A stretch of 64,000 nucleotides of DNA from Mollicutes bacterium (GCA_003568315.1 PWYL01000004.1:1-64000); one strand, 5' to 3'. Positions 6,546 through 16,037 are shown, counted from the stretch's first letter. Numbers and translations are program-made. The notes: generated by a model not told the origin, from the letters alone.

Positions 6546-8756
6546 ATGGACTTGAAACCGGACAAGAAACTGGACATCCACAAGATTCTCGATGGGCTGG
6601 AAAATTACCGACCGAAACGTCGGGGCTGGACATGGAGAAAGAAGAAGACTGTGCAATTGGGCCCCTTTGAATACAAGCAGGCGAGCGAATCCCTGAAACG
6701 CTCGATACCCCTGCCGAGTGCGAGCTATCTCGGGGGAATCGACCCCCAACCCGACAGTGTGGTGACGGCCGAGATCGCATCGGGGCGTTTCGAGGACGAC
6801 ATCCGCAGGTTCCGCATGGCAGCCTATCATGGCGCCGACCACATCATGGTCATCCGAACGGCCGGCCAATCGCATTTCGACGGACTTCTCGAAGGGACAC
6901 CGCAGGGCGTGGGTGGCATCCCCATCACCAGAAAACAGCTGCGTGCCCAAAGGAAGGCGCTCGATTATATCGAGGAAGAGGTCGGAAGACCGATCAACTA
7001 CCACTCCTACGTTTCCGGGGTGGCCGGGCCCGAAATAGCCGTTCTTTTTGCGGAAGAAGGGGTCAACGGCGCCCACCAGGATCCTCAATACAATGTCCTC
7101 TATAGAAACATCAACATGGTCCGCAGTTTCGTGGACGCCGCTGAGAGCAAGAAAGTTCTCGCTTGGGCCGACATCGCCCAGATCGACGGCGCTCACAATG
7201 CGAACGCAACGGCACGGGACGCCTGGAAGGTCATGCCTGAGCTACTCGTCCAACACGCAATCAACTCCGTGTACTCCGAGAAGGCGGGCATCAAGCCCGA
7301 GAACATCTGTCTCTCCTCCGTCCCTCCCGCAGCACCGCCTTCACCCGATCTCAAATTGAACCTCCCCTATGCCATCGCTTTGCGGGAATTTTTCGACAAA
7401 TACAAGATCCGCGCCCAGATGAACACCAAATACATGGATTCCTCGACACGCGAGGCGACGGTCACCCATGTCTTGAACTTGCTCATCTCCCGTCTGACGA
7501 GTGCCGACATCCAAAGCACGATCACACCCGATGAAGGGCGGAACGTCCCCTGGCACGTCTACAACATCGAGGCGCTCGACACCACCAAACAGGCCATGAC
7601 GGGCATGGACGACATGTTGAGCATGGTAGGAATCAAAGACGAAGGCCATCTCTATGACAAGAAACGGGAAATCCAGGAACGCGCCGTCTTGATGATGGAA
7701 GAGATCCTTGAACTCGGCGGCTATTTCGAAGCTGTCGAGGCCGGTATGTTCGTCGACAGCGGCGAGTATCCCGAAAGGAACGATGATGGCATCCACCGAG
7801 AAATCGAAGGCGGCATCGGCGCGAACACCGTCATCAAGCGTGATCCGAACTACATGGCCCCCGTGACGGCGCATTTCGGCCACAACAACGTCGAACAATA
7901 CGACCCTTCAGCCAAAGAAGACCCCGCGAAACTCATCGACGGTTCGACGTTTGAAAAACCCGATAAAATCCAATACATCGACGAACTCGACGAGACGGAC
8001 AATGTGTATCTACGGTTGCAGGAAAACGAGAAGTATCGGAATTCCGACCTTGTCAAGCCGGAAGTCGAATGGCTCGCCGACGGTGTGGTCACCGTGGACC
8101 TCTTCTTCCCCGTGGATAAGAAAATCGCCGCGGAAGCGGCCCTTGAGACGGGACGCCGCATGAATCTCAAGGATGTCGAGGTCATCCATACGGAAATCCT
8201 CCATCCGAGTGAAGGCACTCGGGTGCAAATCAAGGGGAGAGTCGATTTCGACATCGACATAAGTGAGCTCGAACTCCCCGAGGAGATCGAGACCATCCCC
8301 GAAGATGAAATCTTCACGTATGTGAAGGAGAATCCTATCCACGTGATCGCGGGTACGGGCGGTGACGATGAACACAGCGTCGGCATCCGCGAGGTCCTCG
8401 ACATCAAACACGGAGGTATCGAGAAATACGGGTTCAACTACACCTATCTCGGCACGAGCGTGCCTATCGAGAAATTCGTCGATGCGGCTATCGAGATGGA
8501 TGCCGATTGCATCATGATGTCCACCATCATCAGCCATGACGAAACCCACTACAAGAATATGAGGAAACTCCACGATTATGCCGTGGAAAAAGGCGTGCGC
8601 GACAAGTTGATCCTTCTCGCCGGCGGCACGCAGGTGACGCCTGAACTCGCCCGCAAGAACAAGGTCGACCAAGGTTTCGGCCGCGGTACGAAGGGTCATC
8701 ACGTGGCGAGCTTCATCGTGGATAAACACAAAGAGAAGAGCAACCATGAAGATTGA
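6546..8756 (+). CDS. oraE: D-ornithine 4,5-aminomutase, large subunit
   Basis: The catalytic subunit with a TIM barrel and a C-terminal cobalamin domain; it converts D-ornithine to 2,4-diaminopentanoate by radical chemistry. At 736 residues it has the family length. The base-off cobalamin motif DxHxxG is seen as DEHSVG, with His610 as the expected cobalt ligand. Lys621, eleven residues later in DIKHGGIEKYG, matches the PLP lysine known from the Clostridium sticklandii enzyme (recalled knowledge). The barrel carries family segments such as GRPINYHSYVSG and EGVNGAHQDPQYN. It overlaps the following reactivase gene by 11 bases. Confidence 0.96.
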   Translation: MDLKPDKKLDIHKILDGLENYRPKRRGWTWRKKKTVQLGPFEYKQASESLKRSIPLPSASYLGGIDPQPDSVVTAEIASGRFEDDIRRFRMAAYHGADHIMVIRTAGQSHFDGLLEGTPQGVGGIPITRKQLRAQRKALDYIEEEVGRPINYHSYVSGVAGPEIAVLFAEEGVNGAHQDPQYNVLYRNINMVRSFVDAAESKKVLAWADIAQIDGAHNANATARDAWKVMPELLVQHAINSVYSEKAGIKPENICLSSVPPAAPPSPDLKLNLPYAIALREFFDKYKIRAQMNTKYMDSSTREATVTHVLNLLISRLTSADIQSTITPDEGRNVPWHVYNIEALDTTKQAMTGMDDMLSMVGIKDEGHLYDKKREIQERAVLMMEEILELGGYFEAVEAGMFVDSGEYPERNDDGIHREIEGGIGANTVIKRDPNYMAPVTAHFGHNNVEQYDPSAKEDPAKLIDGSTFEKPDKIQYIDELDETDNVYLRLQENEKYRNSDLVKPEVEWLADGVVTVDLFFPVDKKIAAEAALETGRRMNLKDVEVIHTEILHPSEGTRVQIKGRVDFDIDISELELPEEIETIPEDEIFTYVKENPIHVIAGTGGDDEHSVGIREVLDIKHGGIEKYGFNYTYLGTSVPIEKFVDAAIEMDADCIMMSTIISHDETHYKNMRKLHDYAVEKGVRDKLILLAGGTQVTPELARKNKVDQGFGRGTKGHHVASFIVDKHKEKSNHED

Positions 8757-10110
8757 ATGCCTCGTGGCCGAGATCGGCAGTACCACCACGGTCGTCAACG
8801 CGTTCCGCGTCGGAAACGACCCCGCCTTTCTCGGCCGGGGTGTGTCCGTGACCACGGTGGATACGGATGTGACCGAAGGGTTGCAAGTTGCCATCGAGGA
8901 TTTGCGGGAAAATCTCGGTGCCGACGAGATTTCCTACGACGAGATGTTCGCCACATCGAGCGCGGCCGGCGGTCTCAGGATGACGGTTTCGGGACTTGTC
9001 TACGAGATGACCGTCCGGGCCGCCAGAGAAGCCGCGTTGAACGCCGGTGCGAACATCCACCTCATCACGGCGGGCGATCTGGAAGAGGATGACATCGAAC
9101 GCATCAAGGACATCAGACCGAACATCATCCTCATCTCCGGCGGCACCGACTACGGTGAGAAACGCACGGCATTCGGGAATCTGAAAAAGGTCGAACAACT
9201 CGCGTTGAACATCCCCATCATCTATGCCGGCAACGTGGAGAACCACTACCGCATCGGGAAGTATTTCGCGAAAAGCGCCCAAAAGCCCTATCTCTCGATT
9301 GTCGAGAATGTCTATCCGCGTGTCGACCACTTGAACATCCATCCCTTGCGGAAGAAAATCTACGAGACGTTCGAGAAGCACATCATCCACGCCAAAGGCA
9401 TGCAACATGTGAAAGAGATGGTTAAACAGGGCATCATGCCCACCCCGGGAGCGGTGATGGAAGGCACCATGCATCTGCACGAGATATTGGGCAATGTGGC
9501 CGTCATCGATGTGGGCGGCGCGACGACGGATGTGCATTCGATCACGCATCCGAGCGAGGAGTTCGCCCCATACAGCGAAGGCGAGGCCAAGGAGAAACGG
9601 ACGGTCGAAGGCGATCTCGGGGTCTTTTTGAATCATCGCAAGGTCATGGACCATGTCGGGGAACAGTGGTTCCACAAAAGACTGAAAAAGACGCCCGAGG
9701 ATTTCGAAGAACTTCTCGCCGGCTATGCCCAGATTCCTTCTAACGATGAAGAGCGGCGTTTCGTAAAAGAGCTCGCCCGCGTGTGTGTGTTTCAGGCCTT
9801 GGACCGGCATATCGGCGATTTGCGCGACGTCTATACTTCGGGAGGCCGGAAAGTCATTCCCGAGGGGCGGGATCTGACGCGGATCCAATCGATCGTGTTG
9901 ACCGGCGGTGCGCTCGTACATCTCGAAAACACCCAAGACATCGTGAAGGAGTATCTGAAAAACCGCCCGAAAAAACTCGTCCCCAAAGGCGGCGTGCGCA
10001 TCCTGAAAGACCATGACTACATCCTCGCCAGTCTGGGTGTGCTCTCTTTGAAACATCCCGAAGCCACAGCTACGCTCCTCAAACATACCCTGCGGATCGG
10101 AGAAGATTGA
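8746..10110 (+). CDS. GlmL/MutL-family aminomutase reactivase
   Basis: A 454-residue ATPase of the actin/HSP70 fold, related to GlmL (MutL) next to glutamate mutase. Such proteins are thought to exchange damaged cobalamin in B12 mutases. Phosphate-loop features are visible: AEIGSTTTVVNAF near the N-terminus, NVAVIDVGGATTDVHS in the middle and SIVLTGGALVH near the C-terminus. It starts within the end of oraE, so it most likely serves OraSE. The exact partner is inference. Confidence 0.9.
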   Translation: MKIECLVAEIGSTTTVVNAFRVGNDPAFLGRGVSVTTVDTDVTEGLQVAIEDLRENLGADEISYDEMFATSSAAGGLRMTVSGLVYEMTVRAAREAALNAGANIHLITAGDLEEDDIERIKDIRPNIILISGGTDYGEKRTAFGNLKKVEQLALNIPIIYAGNVENHYRIGKYFAKSAQKPYLSIVENVYPRVDHLNIHPLRKKIYETFEKHIIHAKGMQHVKEMVKQGIMPTPGAVMEGTMHLHEILGNVAVIDVGGATTDVHSITHPSEEFAPYSEGEAKEKRTVEGDLGVFLNHRKVMDHVGEQWFHKRLKKTPEDFEELLAGYAQIPSNDEERRFVKELARVCVFQALDRHIGDLRDVYTSGGRKVIPEGRDLTRIQSIVLTGGALVHLENTQDIVKEYLKNRPKKLVPKGGVRILKDHDYILASLGVLSLKHPEATATLLKHTLRIGED

Positions 10111-10111
10111 C

Positions 10112-11170
10112 ATGTATCCGAGAATTTTGATCGATACCGGTAAATATCGCGACAACGTTCGTGAGATGAAAAAACTCTGTGCCCGCCAAGGTCTCACCCT
10201 GATGGGTGTGACCAAAGTCTTTTGCGCGGTGGACGAATTGGTCGACGTATTGAACGACGAAGAAGTCGATTTCATCGCTGATTCACGCATCGAGAACCTT
10301 CGTACGATGGAAACCCCGCTTCCCAAAGTCCTTTTGCGCCTTTCTTCCAAACATGAAGTCGCCGAAGTCGTCCTTCACGCCGACTATTCGCTCAATTCCG
10401 ACATCGACACCATCCGGATGTTGGACGGGGCGGCCGTCGAGAAAGATAAGAAACACGGCATCATCCTCATGGTCGATATCGGCGATCTCCGGGAAGGCAT
10501 CTATTATCGGAAGGACATCGTCTCCGTCGCCAAGGAGATCGCTACGATGCAAGGTGTCTATCTGGCCGGCATGGGAACCAATCTGACCTGTTATGGAGGG
10601 GTGATTCCCGATGCCGTCACCCTGCGACGACTTGTCAAGGTCGTCACTGATGTCGAGGAAGCGATCGGAAGAGAACTCGAGATCGTCTCGGGAGGGAATT
10701 CCTCCCACATTCCCCTCCTGCAGGAGGACATCCACATCGACAAGGTCAACAACCTCCGTGTCGGCGAGGCCCTCGCTCTCGGCAGAGAGACCGCCTACGG
10801 CAAATTGGTCCCCGGTTTCCACGACGACGTCTTCATTCTGGAAACGGACATCCTGGAAATCGGTGAGAAACCTTCGGTTCCCCAAGGGACGATCGGTATG
10901 GACGCTTTCGGCAAAAAACCGACCTTCAAGGACAAAGGCGTGATGAAAAGGGCCATTTTGGCCATAGGCAAACAGGATGTCGAGCACACCGAACTGGAGC
11001 CCCTTGATTCGGCGATCGAACTCATCGGCAGCAGCAGCGACCATGTCATCGCCGACCTCACAGAATCGAAAACCTCCTATGAAACCGGCGACGTCCTCCG
11101 TTTCAAACTGACCTACGGAAGCCTACTCAGTCTCATGACGTCGCCCTATGTGGTGAAGAGATATGTTTGA
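10112..11170 (+). CDS. orr: Ornithine racemase
   Basis: A PLP-dependent fold-type III racemase that converts L-ornithine to D-ornithine, the substrate of OraSE. The 352-residue protein has the PLP lysine in LMGVTKVFCA and family segments DIGDLREG and SGGNSSHIPL. Length and sequence match ornithine racemase of clostridia rather than alanine racemase. It begins one base after the reactivase stop and overlaps the next racemase gene by eight bases. Confidence 0.92.
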   Translation: MYPRILIDTGKYRDNVREMKKLCARQGLTLMGVTKVFCAVDELVDVLNDEEVDFIADSRIENLRTMETPLPKVLLRLSSKHEVAEVVLHADYSLNSDIDTIRMLDGAAVEKDKKHGIILMVDIGDLREGIYYRKDIVSVAKEIATMQGVYLAGMGTNLTCYGGVIPDAVTLRRLVKVVTDVEEAIGRELEIVSGGNSSHIPLLQEDIHIDKVNNLRVGEALALGRETAYGKLVPGFHDDVFILETDILEIGEKPSVPQGTIGMDAFGKKPTFKDKGVMKRAILAIGKQDVEHTELEPLDSAIELIGSSSDHVIADLTESKTSYETGDVLRFKLTYGSLLSLMTSPYVVKRYV

Positions 11171-12260
11171 GAGACACCGTCCCACATGGGTGGAGATCCA
11201 TCTGGACAACCTCTATCACAACTGGCGCATCATGAATGACCATATCTCGCCCAAGATGGTCATCCCCGTTGTCAAGGGGGACGCCTATTCCCACGCATTG
11301 CCCCCCGTCGTCCGTTATTTTTGGAAGAAGGGTGTCGGACTTTTCGCTACGAGCCTCCTCGAAGAGGCGTTGGAAGCGAAAAGGGCCGCACCGGATTCCG
11401 AGGTCCTCGTCATGGGTGCCGTCCTCCCCGAGGATTTCGATCGCCTCGCCGAGAGCGGCATCATGTTCACGGTATCGACCGAGGAACTTTTCCGGAAAGC
11501 CCTGGCGCATCCCGGTCCCTTGCGCATCCACCTCAAGGCGGACACCGGCATGCACAGACGGGGGTTTGTCGATGAAGAGGAGATCGCCCGTGTCGCCAAG
11601 AAGGCTTTCGAAGCGGAAAACATCCGCTTGGAAGGAATCTACACCCATTTCGCCACCGCGGACGACGATGAGAAATACTTGCTTGGACAAAAGGCGAAAT
11701 TCGAACGGATGCTCGATAAACTCGAAAAACGACCGCCCATGGTCCATGCGAGCAACACATCGGCCATCATGAAATATGAACGCGATATTCCCCACACCAC
11801 CCACGCCCGGATGGGCATCGGGCTCTATGGTACGTCTTTGGAAGAGAAAAATTGCGGTTTCAATCTGAAGGAGACATTCACACTGAAGTCGAAAATCATC
11901 GAAATCAAGGAACTGAAAAAAGGTGACCGCATCAGCTACAATCTCACCTATGAGGCACAAACGGATGAACGCATCGCCGTACTCCCCATCGGCTATGCGG
12001 ACGGTTTCATCCGCAAAAACCAAGGCGGCCAGGTCGTCATCGGGAATGACCGTTACACGATTGTCGGCCGCATCTGCATGGACCACACCTTCGTCAGAGT
12101 GGACGAACATGTCCATGTCGGCGACACGGCGGTGCTCATCGGCGGCGGTATCCATGTCGATGAAGTGGCGGAACGCACAGGAACGATCAACTACGAGGTG
12201 TTCTGCCAGATATCCGCCCGCGTTCCGCGAATCCATATCGGTGAGGATGGTGAAACATGA
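11163..12260 (+). CDS. alr: Alanine racemase-family enzyme
   Basis: A PLP-dependent fold-type III racemase of 365 residues with the full Alr active-site set: PLP lysine in VVKGDAYSH, RMGIGLYG with the pyridine-contacting Arg, catalytic Tyr in ISYNLTYEA, and GRICMD near the C-terminus. It lies between orr and arcA inside the ornithine operon. Since OrtAB yields D-alanine, the simplest role is D-alanine to L-alanine conversion so it can be deaminated; it may also supply cell-wall D-alanine. A different amino acid substrate cannot be excluded. Start overlaps the orr end, stop overlaps arcA by four bases. Confidence 0.86.
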   Translation: MFERHRPTWVEIHLDNLYHNWRIMNDHISPKMVIPVVKGDAYSHALPPVVRYFWKKGVGLFATSLLEEALEAKRAAPDSEVLVMGAVLPEDFDRLAESGIMFTVSTEELFRKALAHPGPLRIHLKADTGMHRRGFVDEEEIARVAKKAFEAENIRLEGIYTHFATADDDEKYLLGQKAKFERMLDKLEKRPPMVHASNTSAIMKYERDIPHTTHARMGIGLYGTSLEEKNCGFNLKETFTLKSKIIEIKELKKGDRISYNLTYEAQTDERIAVLPIGYADGFIRKNQGGQVVIGNDRYTIVGRICMDHTFVRVDEHVHVGDTAVLIGGGIHVDEVAERTGTINYEVFCQISARVPRIHIGEDGET

Positions 12261-13489
12261 TCAACGTCTATTCGGAAATCGGCCCCTTGAAAAGCGTGTT
12301 GTTGCATCGACCGGGCGAGGAACTGGAGAATCTCACCCCGAGGAATCTCCGCAGGCTCCTTTTCGACGACATCCCTTACCTCGACGTGGCGTTGAAAGAA
12401 CATGACGCTTTCGCCGATACATTACGAAAGGAAGGGGTGGAGGTGCTCCATCTCGTCGACATGGTGAGTGAAGCCCTCGATGCCAACCCCGAAGTGCTTC
12501 CGAGCTTCATCAAGCGTTTCATCGACGAGGCGGATGTGAAATCGGAAAAACTCCGTCAAGCCATCCAGCGTCATCTTGCGAAGATGAAGACCGCCGACAT
12601 GGTGAGAAAAATGATCGAAGGCATCCGCACGACGGACATCCCCTCGTTCGAGGGGCATTCGATCATGGACATGCTGGAATCGGAGTACCCCTTCTATACC
12701 GACCCCATGCCGAACATCATCTTCCAAAGAGACCCGTTCGCTTCCATCGGAAGGGGCGTCTCCCTCCACCGGATGAACACAGCGACCAGACAGCGCGAGA
12801 CCTTCCTGAGCGAATACATGTTGAGCTATCATCCCCGTTTCAAGGTGAAAGACCTCCCCCACTACTACTCCCGCCACGAAGGGGATTCGCTTGAAGGCGG
12901 CGACATTCTCGTTCTGAACGAGAAGACACTCATGGTCGGGATCAGTGCCCGGACCAGTCCCTATGCCATCGAGAAACTCGCCAAGAATCTGTTCGACCAT
13001 GAGGAGAGTTTCAAGACCGTGCTCGCCTTGAACATCCCCAAGACCCGCGCCTTCATGCATCTCGACACCGTTCTCACCCAGGTCGACCACGGCATGTTCA
13101 CCGTCCATCCCGGCATCCTCAAGGACTTGCGGGTGTTCTCGCTCACCAAGAAGCACAATCATGTGCACACAGAGAAGTTGCAGGGAAATCTGGACGATAT
13201 TCTCGCGACGCATCTCGAACGTCCCGTCGAACTCGTCCATTGCGGCGGAGACGATGTCGTCGCGAGCGAAAGAGAACAATGGAGCGACGGGGCGAACACC
13301 CTGGCCATCGCCCCGGGGAAGGTCATAACCTACTCGAGGAACCATGTCACGAACCGTCTTCTACGGAAAAAGGGCGTCACGGTGATCGAGATTCCCTCGA
13401 GCGAACTTTCCCGAGGCCGGGGAGGACCCCGCTGCATGAGCATGCCCTTGGAAAGAGAATCTTTGCCAAACAAAAGCAGAAACCGCTGA
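12257..13489 (+). CDS. arcA: Arginine deiminase
   Basis: ArcA hydrolyses L-arginine to citrulline and ammonia, the first step of the arginine deiminase pathway. The 410-residue protein has the guanidinium-binding FQRDPF, the HYYSRHEGDSLEGGDIL segment with Glu and Asp ligands, HLDTV with the catalytic His, and the nucleophilic Cys in GGPRCMSMP near the C-terminus. Length is typical. It is translationally coupled to the racemase before it and followed after 16 bases by the carbamoyltransferase. Confidence 0.97.
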   Translation: MINVYSEIGPLKSVLLHRPGEELENLTPRNLRRLLFDDIPYLDVALKEHDAFADTLRKEGVEVLHLVDMVSEALDANPEVLPSFIKRFIDEADVKSEKLRQAIQRHLAKMKTADMVRKMIEGIRTTDIPSFEGHSIMDMLESEYPFYTDPMPNIIFQRDPFASIGRGVSLHRMNTATRQRETFLSEYMLSYHPRFKVKDLPHYYSRHEGDSLEGGDILVLNEKTLMVGISARTSPYAIEKLAKNLFDHEESFKTVLALNIPKTRAFMHLDTVLTQVDHGMFTVHPGILKDLRVFSLTKKHNHVHTEKLQGNLDDILATHLERPVELVHCGGDDVVASEREQWSDGANTLAIAPGKVITYSRNHVTNRLLRKKGVTVIEIPSSELSRGRGGPRCMSMPLERESLPNKSRNR

Positions 13490-13505
13490 CGAAGGAGGAT
13501 GAAAC

Positions 13506-14525
13506 ATGAATCTCGAAGGAAGAAGCCTTGTCACACTGCTCGACTTCACCAAGCAGGAGATCGAGCATCTCCTCGACCTTGCCGCCCGATTGAAGAAAAT
13601 GAAACGGGAAGGAAAGCCGCACCGTTATCTCGAGGGCAAAAACGTCGCTTTGCTCTTCCAGAAGGATTCCACGAGGACCCGTTGCGCCTTCGAGGCCGGA
13701 GCCTACGACCTCGGCATGGGTGCGACCTATCTCGGCCCGAGCGGCTCACAGATGGGCAAGAAGGAATCCATCAAGGATACGGCGAGGGTTCTCGGAAGGA
13801 TGTACGACGGCATCCAGTTCAGGGGATTTGCCAATTCGGATTGTGAACTGCTCGCCGAATATGCCGGCGTACCCGTGTGGAACGGTCTGACCGACAGGTT
13901 CCATCCGACCCAGGTGTTGGCCGACCTTTTGACGATCAAGGAGCATCTCGGCCGTATCGAGGACGTGAAATTCGCATATGTGGGCGATGCCCGCAACAAC
14001 ATGGGCAACAGCCTCATGATCGGTTGCGCCATATGCGGCCTCCATTTCCGGGCTGTGGCCCCGAAAGAGCTCTGGCCGGAAGAGTCTTTGGTGGAAAAAT
14101 GCAAAGAACTCGCCGAGGGAAGCGGCGGTTCCATCACCATGACCGAAGACCGAGAAGAAGGCACCCACGGGGTCGATGTGGTATATACCGACGTGTGGGT
14201 CTCACTCGGTGAGCCCAAGGAGGTCTGGCGTCCCCGTCTGGCCGCTTTGAACGATTACCAGGTCGATACCGAAATGATGGACAATGCCGGTGAGAACGCC
14301 ATCTTCATGCATTGTCTCCCTTCCTTCCACGGTGTGGACACCGAGATTGGCGCCGAGATCGCCAAGACGTTCGGGCATGAGTTCCCCCGGGTCAAAAACG
14401 GCGAGATGGAGGTCACGGACGAAGTCATCGAGAGCGAAAAAAGCAAGGTGTTCGATGAAGCGGAAAACCGCGTCCATACCATCAAGGCCGTCATGTTGGC
14501 CACAATGTCAAAAACCCGCGATTGA
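13506..14525 (+). CDS. arcB: Ornithine carbamoyltransferase (catabolic context)
   Basis: A 339-residue transcarbamylase. It shows the carbamoyl-phosphate loop STRTR ([13 protein letters not shown]), the [11 protein letters not shown] segment and the HCLPSFHG motif with the ornithine-side Cys. Placed directly after arcA and before the operon terminator, it most likely works catabolically, splitting citrulline into ornithine and carbamoyl phosphate. The ornithine feeds Orr and OraSE. No carbamate kinase (arcC) lies in the window, so ATP recovery must be encoded elsewhere. AGGAGG precedes the ATG. Confidence 0.95.
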   Translation: MNLEGRSLVTLLDFTKQEIEHLLDLAARLKKMKREGKPHRYLEGKNVALLFQKDSTRTRCAFEAGAYDLGMGATYLGPSGSQMGKKESIKDTARVLGRMYDGIQFRGFANSDCELLAEYAGVPVWNGLTDRFHPTQVLADLLTIKEHLGRIEDVKFAYVGDARNNMGNSLMIGCAICGLHFRAVAPKELWPEESLVEKCKELAEGSGGSITMTEDREEGTHGVDVVYTDVWVSLGEPKEVWRPRLAALNDYQVDTEMMDNAGENAIFMHCLPSFHGVDTEIGAEIAKTFGHEFPRVKNGEMEVTDEVIESEKSKVFDEAENRVHTIKAVMLATMSKTRD

Positions 14526-14530
14526 TGAAA

Positions 14531-14556
14531 GAAGCCTCGACCGGAGGCTTTTTTTA
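14531..14556 (+). terminator. Terminator of the ort-ora-arc operon
   Basis: AAGCCTC-GACCG-GAGGCTT followed by seven T residues, seven bases after the arcB stop. Confidence 0.9.
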
Positions 14557-14585
14557 TTGCTTGCATCATTGGGAGAGGCTATAAT
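14557..14585 (+). promoter_or_regulatory. Sigma-A promoter of the CmpB-family gene
   Basis: TTGCTT (14557-14562), 17 bases, TATAAT (14580-14585), immediately after the terminator and about 44 bases before the start codon. Confidence 0.8.
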
Positions 14586-14628
14586 GGAAACAGATACAAG
14601 ACGACAATGACCCACAAGGTGATGAGAC

Positions 14629-15513
14629 ATGCAGATTCTGCTGGTCTTTTTTCTATACGCCTTCCTCGGTTGGGCCCTGGAAGTCGCCTACTACGCGGTA
14701 AAGGAGAAGCGGTTCGTCAACCGCGGTTTTCTTCACGGGCCTTTCGTCCCCATCTATGGGCTGAGCCTTGCTGTCATCCATCTTCTTATCGGAAGAATCT
14801 TTCCCGGGATTCCGCCTTATGGTTTCATCGAAGTGTTCACCGTGTTCGCACTCGTCGTGATGGTGAGCACCCTTCTCGAACTTTTTGGCGGCATAATGCT
14901 CATGAACGCCTTCGAAGCGCGCTGGTGGGACTATTCCACGAACCGTTTCAATTACAGAGGATACATCTGTCTCAAATTCTCGCTCATATGGGGAGGGGTG
15001 GGCACGGCCACGATCCTGGGCCCACACCTCTATGTCGCACAACCTCTGTTGGCGGAGATGGATCCGCGGTTGCGCAATGTTCTCGCCTTGAGTCTTCTCA
15101 CCGTCCTTTTCCTGGATGCGACAGCAACGGTTTTCGCCATGGCCGCTTTCAAACGCCTCTTGCGCCAGATCCGCCACAACGCCAAAAGACTGCATGAGAC
15201 TTCGGAATCTCTGAACGACGCCGTTAGGGATTTCCGCTTCCAGGCTTTCCGTTCGCATGTCGGAACCTTCTTGAACAACCTCCGGAAGAACGAACGTATC
15301 GCCTCTTTGAAGGAAGGACTGGATAGGATCAGGAATACGGCCAAGAACTTGCGTCAGAAACGCGTGACCCAAGAATTCGAGTCATTGACGAAAATCATGC
15401 GTCGGATTACCGAGAACCGTCTCTATCGAGCTTTCCCCGATGTGCGCATGAACACATCCTTCAAAAATGAAGGCGACAAGAAGAAGGAGGAGGAGAAGGA
15501 TGCCGATGAGTGA
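14629..15513 (+). CDS. Putative ABC-transporter type IV (CmpB-like) membrane protein
   Basis: A 294-residue protein with about four to five membrane segments in the first 185 residues and a charged, probably cytoplasmic C-terminal tail of about 110 residues ending in a Lys/Glu/Asp-rich stretch. The segments NRGFLHGPFVPIYG and WWDYS with CLKFSLIWGG match the family often labelled putative ABC_trans_CmpB. The molecular role of that family is not established. It overlaps the HD-domain gene by 14 bases, so the two are likely expressed together. Confidence 0.75.
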   Translation: MQILLVFFLYAFLGWALEVAYYAVKEKRFVNRGFLHGPFVPIYGLSLAVIHLLIGRIFPGIPPYGFIEVFTVFALVVMVSTLLELFGGIMLMNAFEARWWDYSTNRFNYRGYICLKFSLIWGGVGTATILGPHLYVAQPLLAEMDPRLRNVLALSLLTVLFLDATATVFAMAAFKRLLRQIRHNAKRLHETSESLNDAVRDFRFQAFRSHVGTFLNNLRKNERIASLKEGLDRIRNTAKNLRQKRVTQEFESLTKIMRRITENRLYRAFPDVRMNTSFKNEGDKKKEEEKDADE

Positions 15514-15940
15514 GAAATACGACCGCTTCTTCGCATTGGCGGAAGACATCCTCCATCACCCCTCTTTCCAAAGACAAAGAACCTACCGCCATCATACCGC
15601 CAGCCTTTTCGAGCACTCCATCCTTGTCGCTTATCGCGCCCAGCGGATCGCGAAACGTTTCAGCCTCGATGAAAAAAGCATCGTCCGCGGGGCTCTGCTT
15701 CATGATTTTTTCCTCTATGATTGGCATGTCGAGGGAAGAAAGGTCAGAAAGCCCCTCTTCAAGAAACACGGATTCACCCATGCAAAACGGGCATTGGACA
15801 ATGCCACCTTCTATTTCGATCTCAACTCCCGCGAACAAGACATCATCCTGAAGCACATGTTCCCTTTGAACTGGAAACCGCCGAGGTATCTGGAAAGTTG
15901 GATTGTCAACCTCGTGGACAGCGTCGTGACAATCAAGTAG
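15500..15940 (+). CDS. HD-domain phosphohydrolase, cut short by an in-frame TAG
   Basis: A 146-residue HD-superfamily protein: RTYRHHTASLFEHSILVAYRA supplies the first His, LLHDFFLYDW the HD pair, and LVDSVVTIK the late Asp. Such small HD proteins are metal-dependent phosphohydrolases, often on nucleotides; substrate unknown. The ATG at 15500 follows a GGAGGAG site. Directly after the TAG, the frame continues for 26 plausible sense codons (YFRRSGKDKNPLLRYVEERI...) to a TGA inside the terminator stem, so the annotated protein probably lacks its original C-terminal helix. Confidence 0.75.
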   Translation: MPMSEKYDRFFALAEDILHHPSFQRQRTYRHHTASLFEHSILVAYRAQRIAKRFSLDEKSIVRGALLHDFFLYDWHVEGRKVRKPLFKKHGFTHAKRALDNATFYFDLNSREQDIILKHMFPLNWKPPRYLESWIVNLVDSVVTIK

Positions 15941-16000
15941 TACTTCCGCCGCTCCGGGAAGGACAAGAATCCGCTCTTGCGGTATGTGGAAGAACGGATA

Positions 16001-16037
16001 AAAAAAGAGTCGGGCCCTTGAGTGGGCCCGGCTCTTT
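16001..16037. terminator. Bidirectional terminator between HD gene and ABC permease
   Basis: GAGTCGGGCCC (16007-16017) pairs with GGGCCCGGCTC (16024-16034) over 11 positions with one G-T pair. A tract of A residues lies on its left, so the minus strand gets a T tract; on the plus strand TTTACGTTT follows. It abuts the stop of the minus-strand permease. Confidence 0.85.

Noticed and set aside
15938-15940. TAG as a pyrrolysine codon
   Set aside because: TAG ends many genes here (rplC, rplB, rpsS and others), no pyl genes are seen and HD proteins are not Pyl enzymes. A point mutation is simpler.
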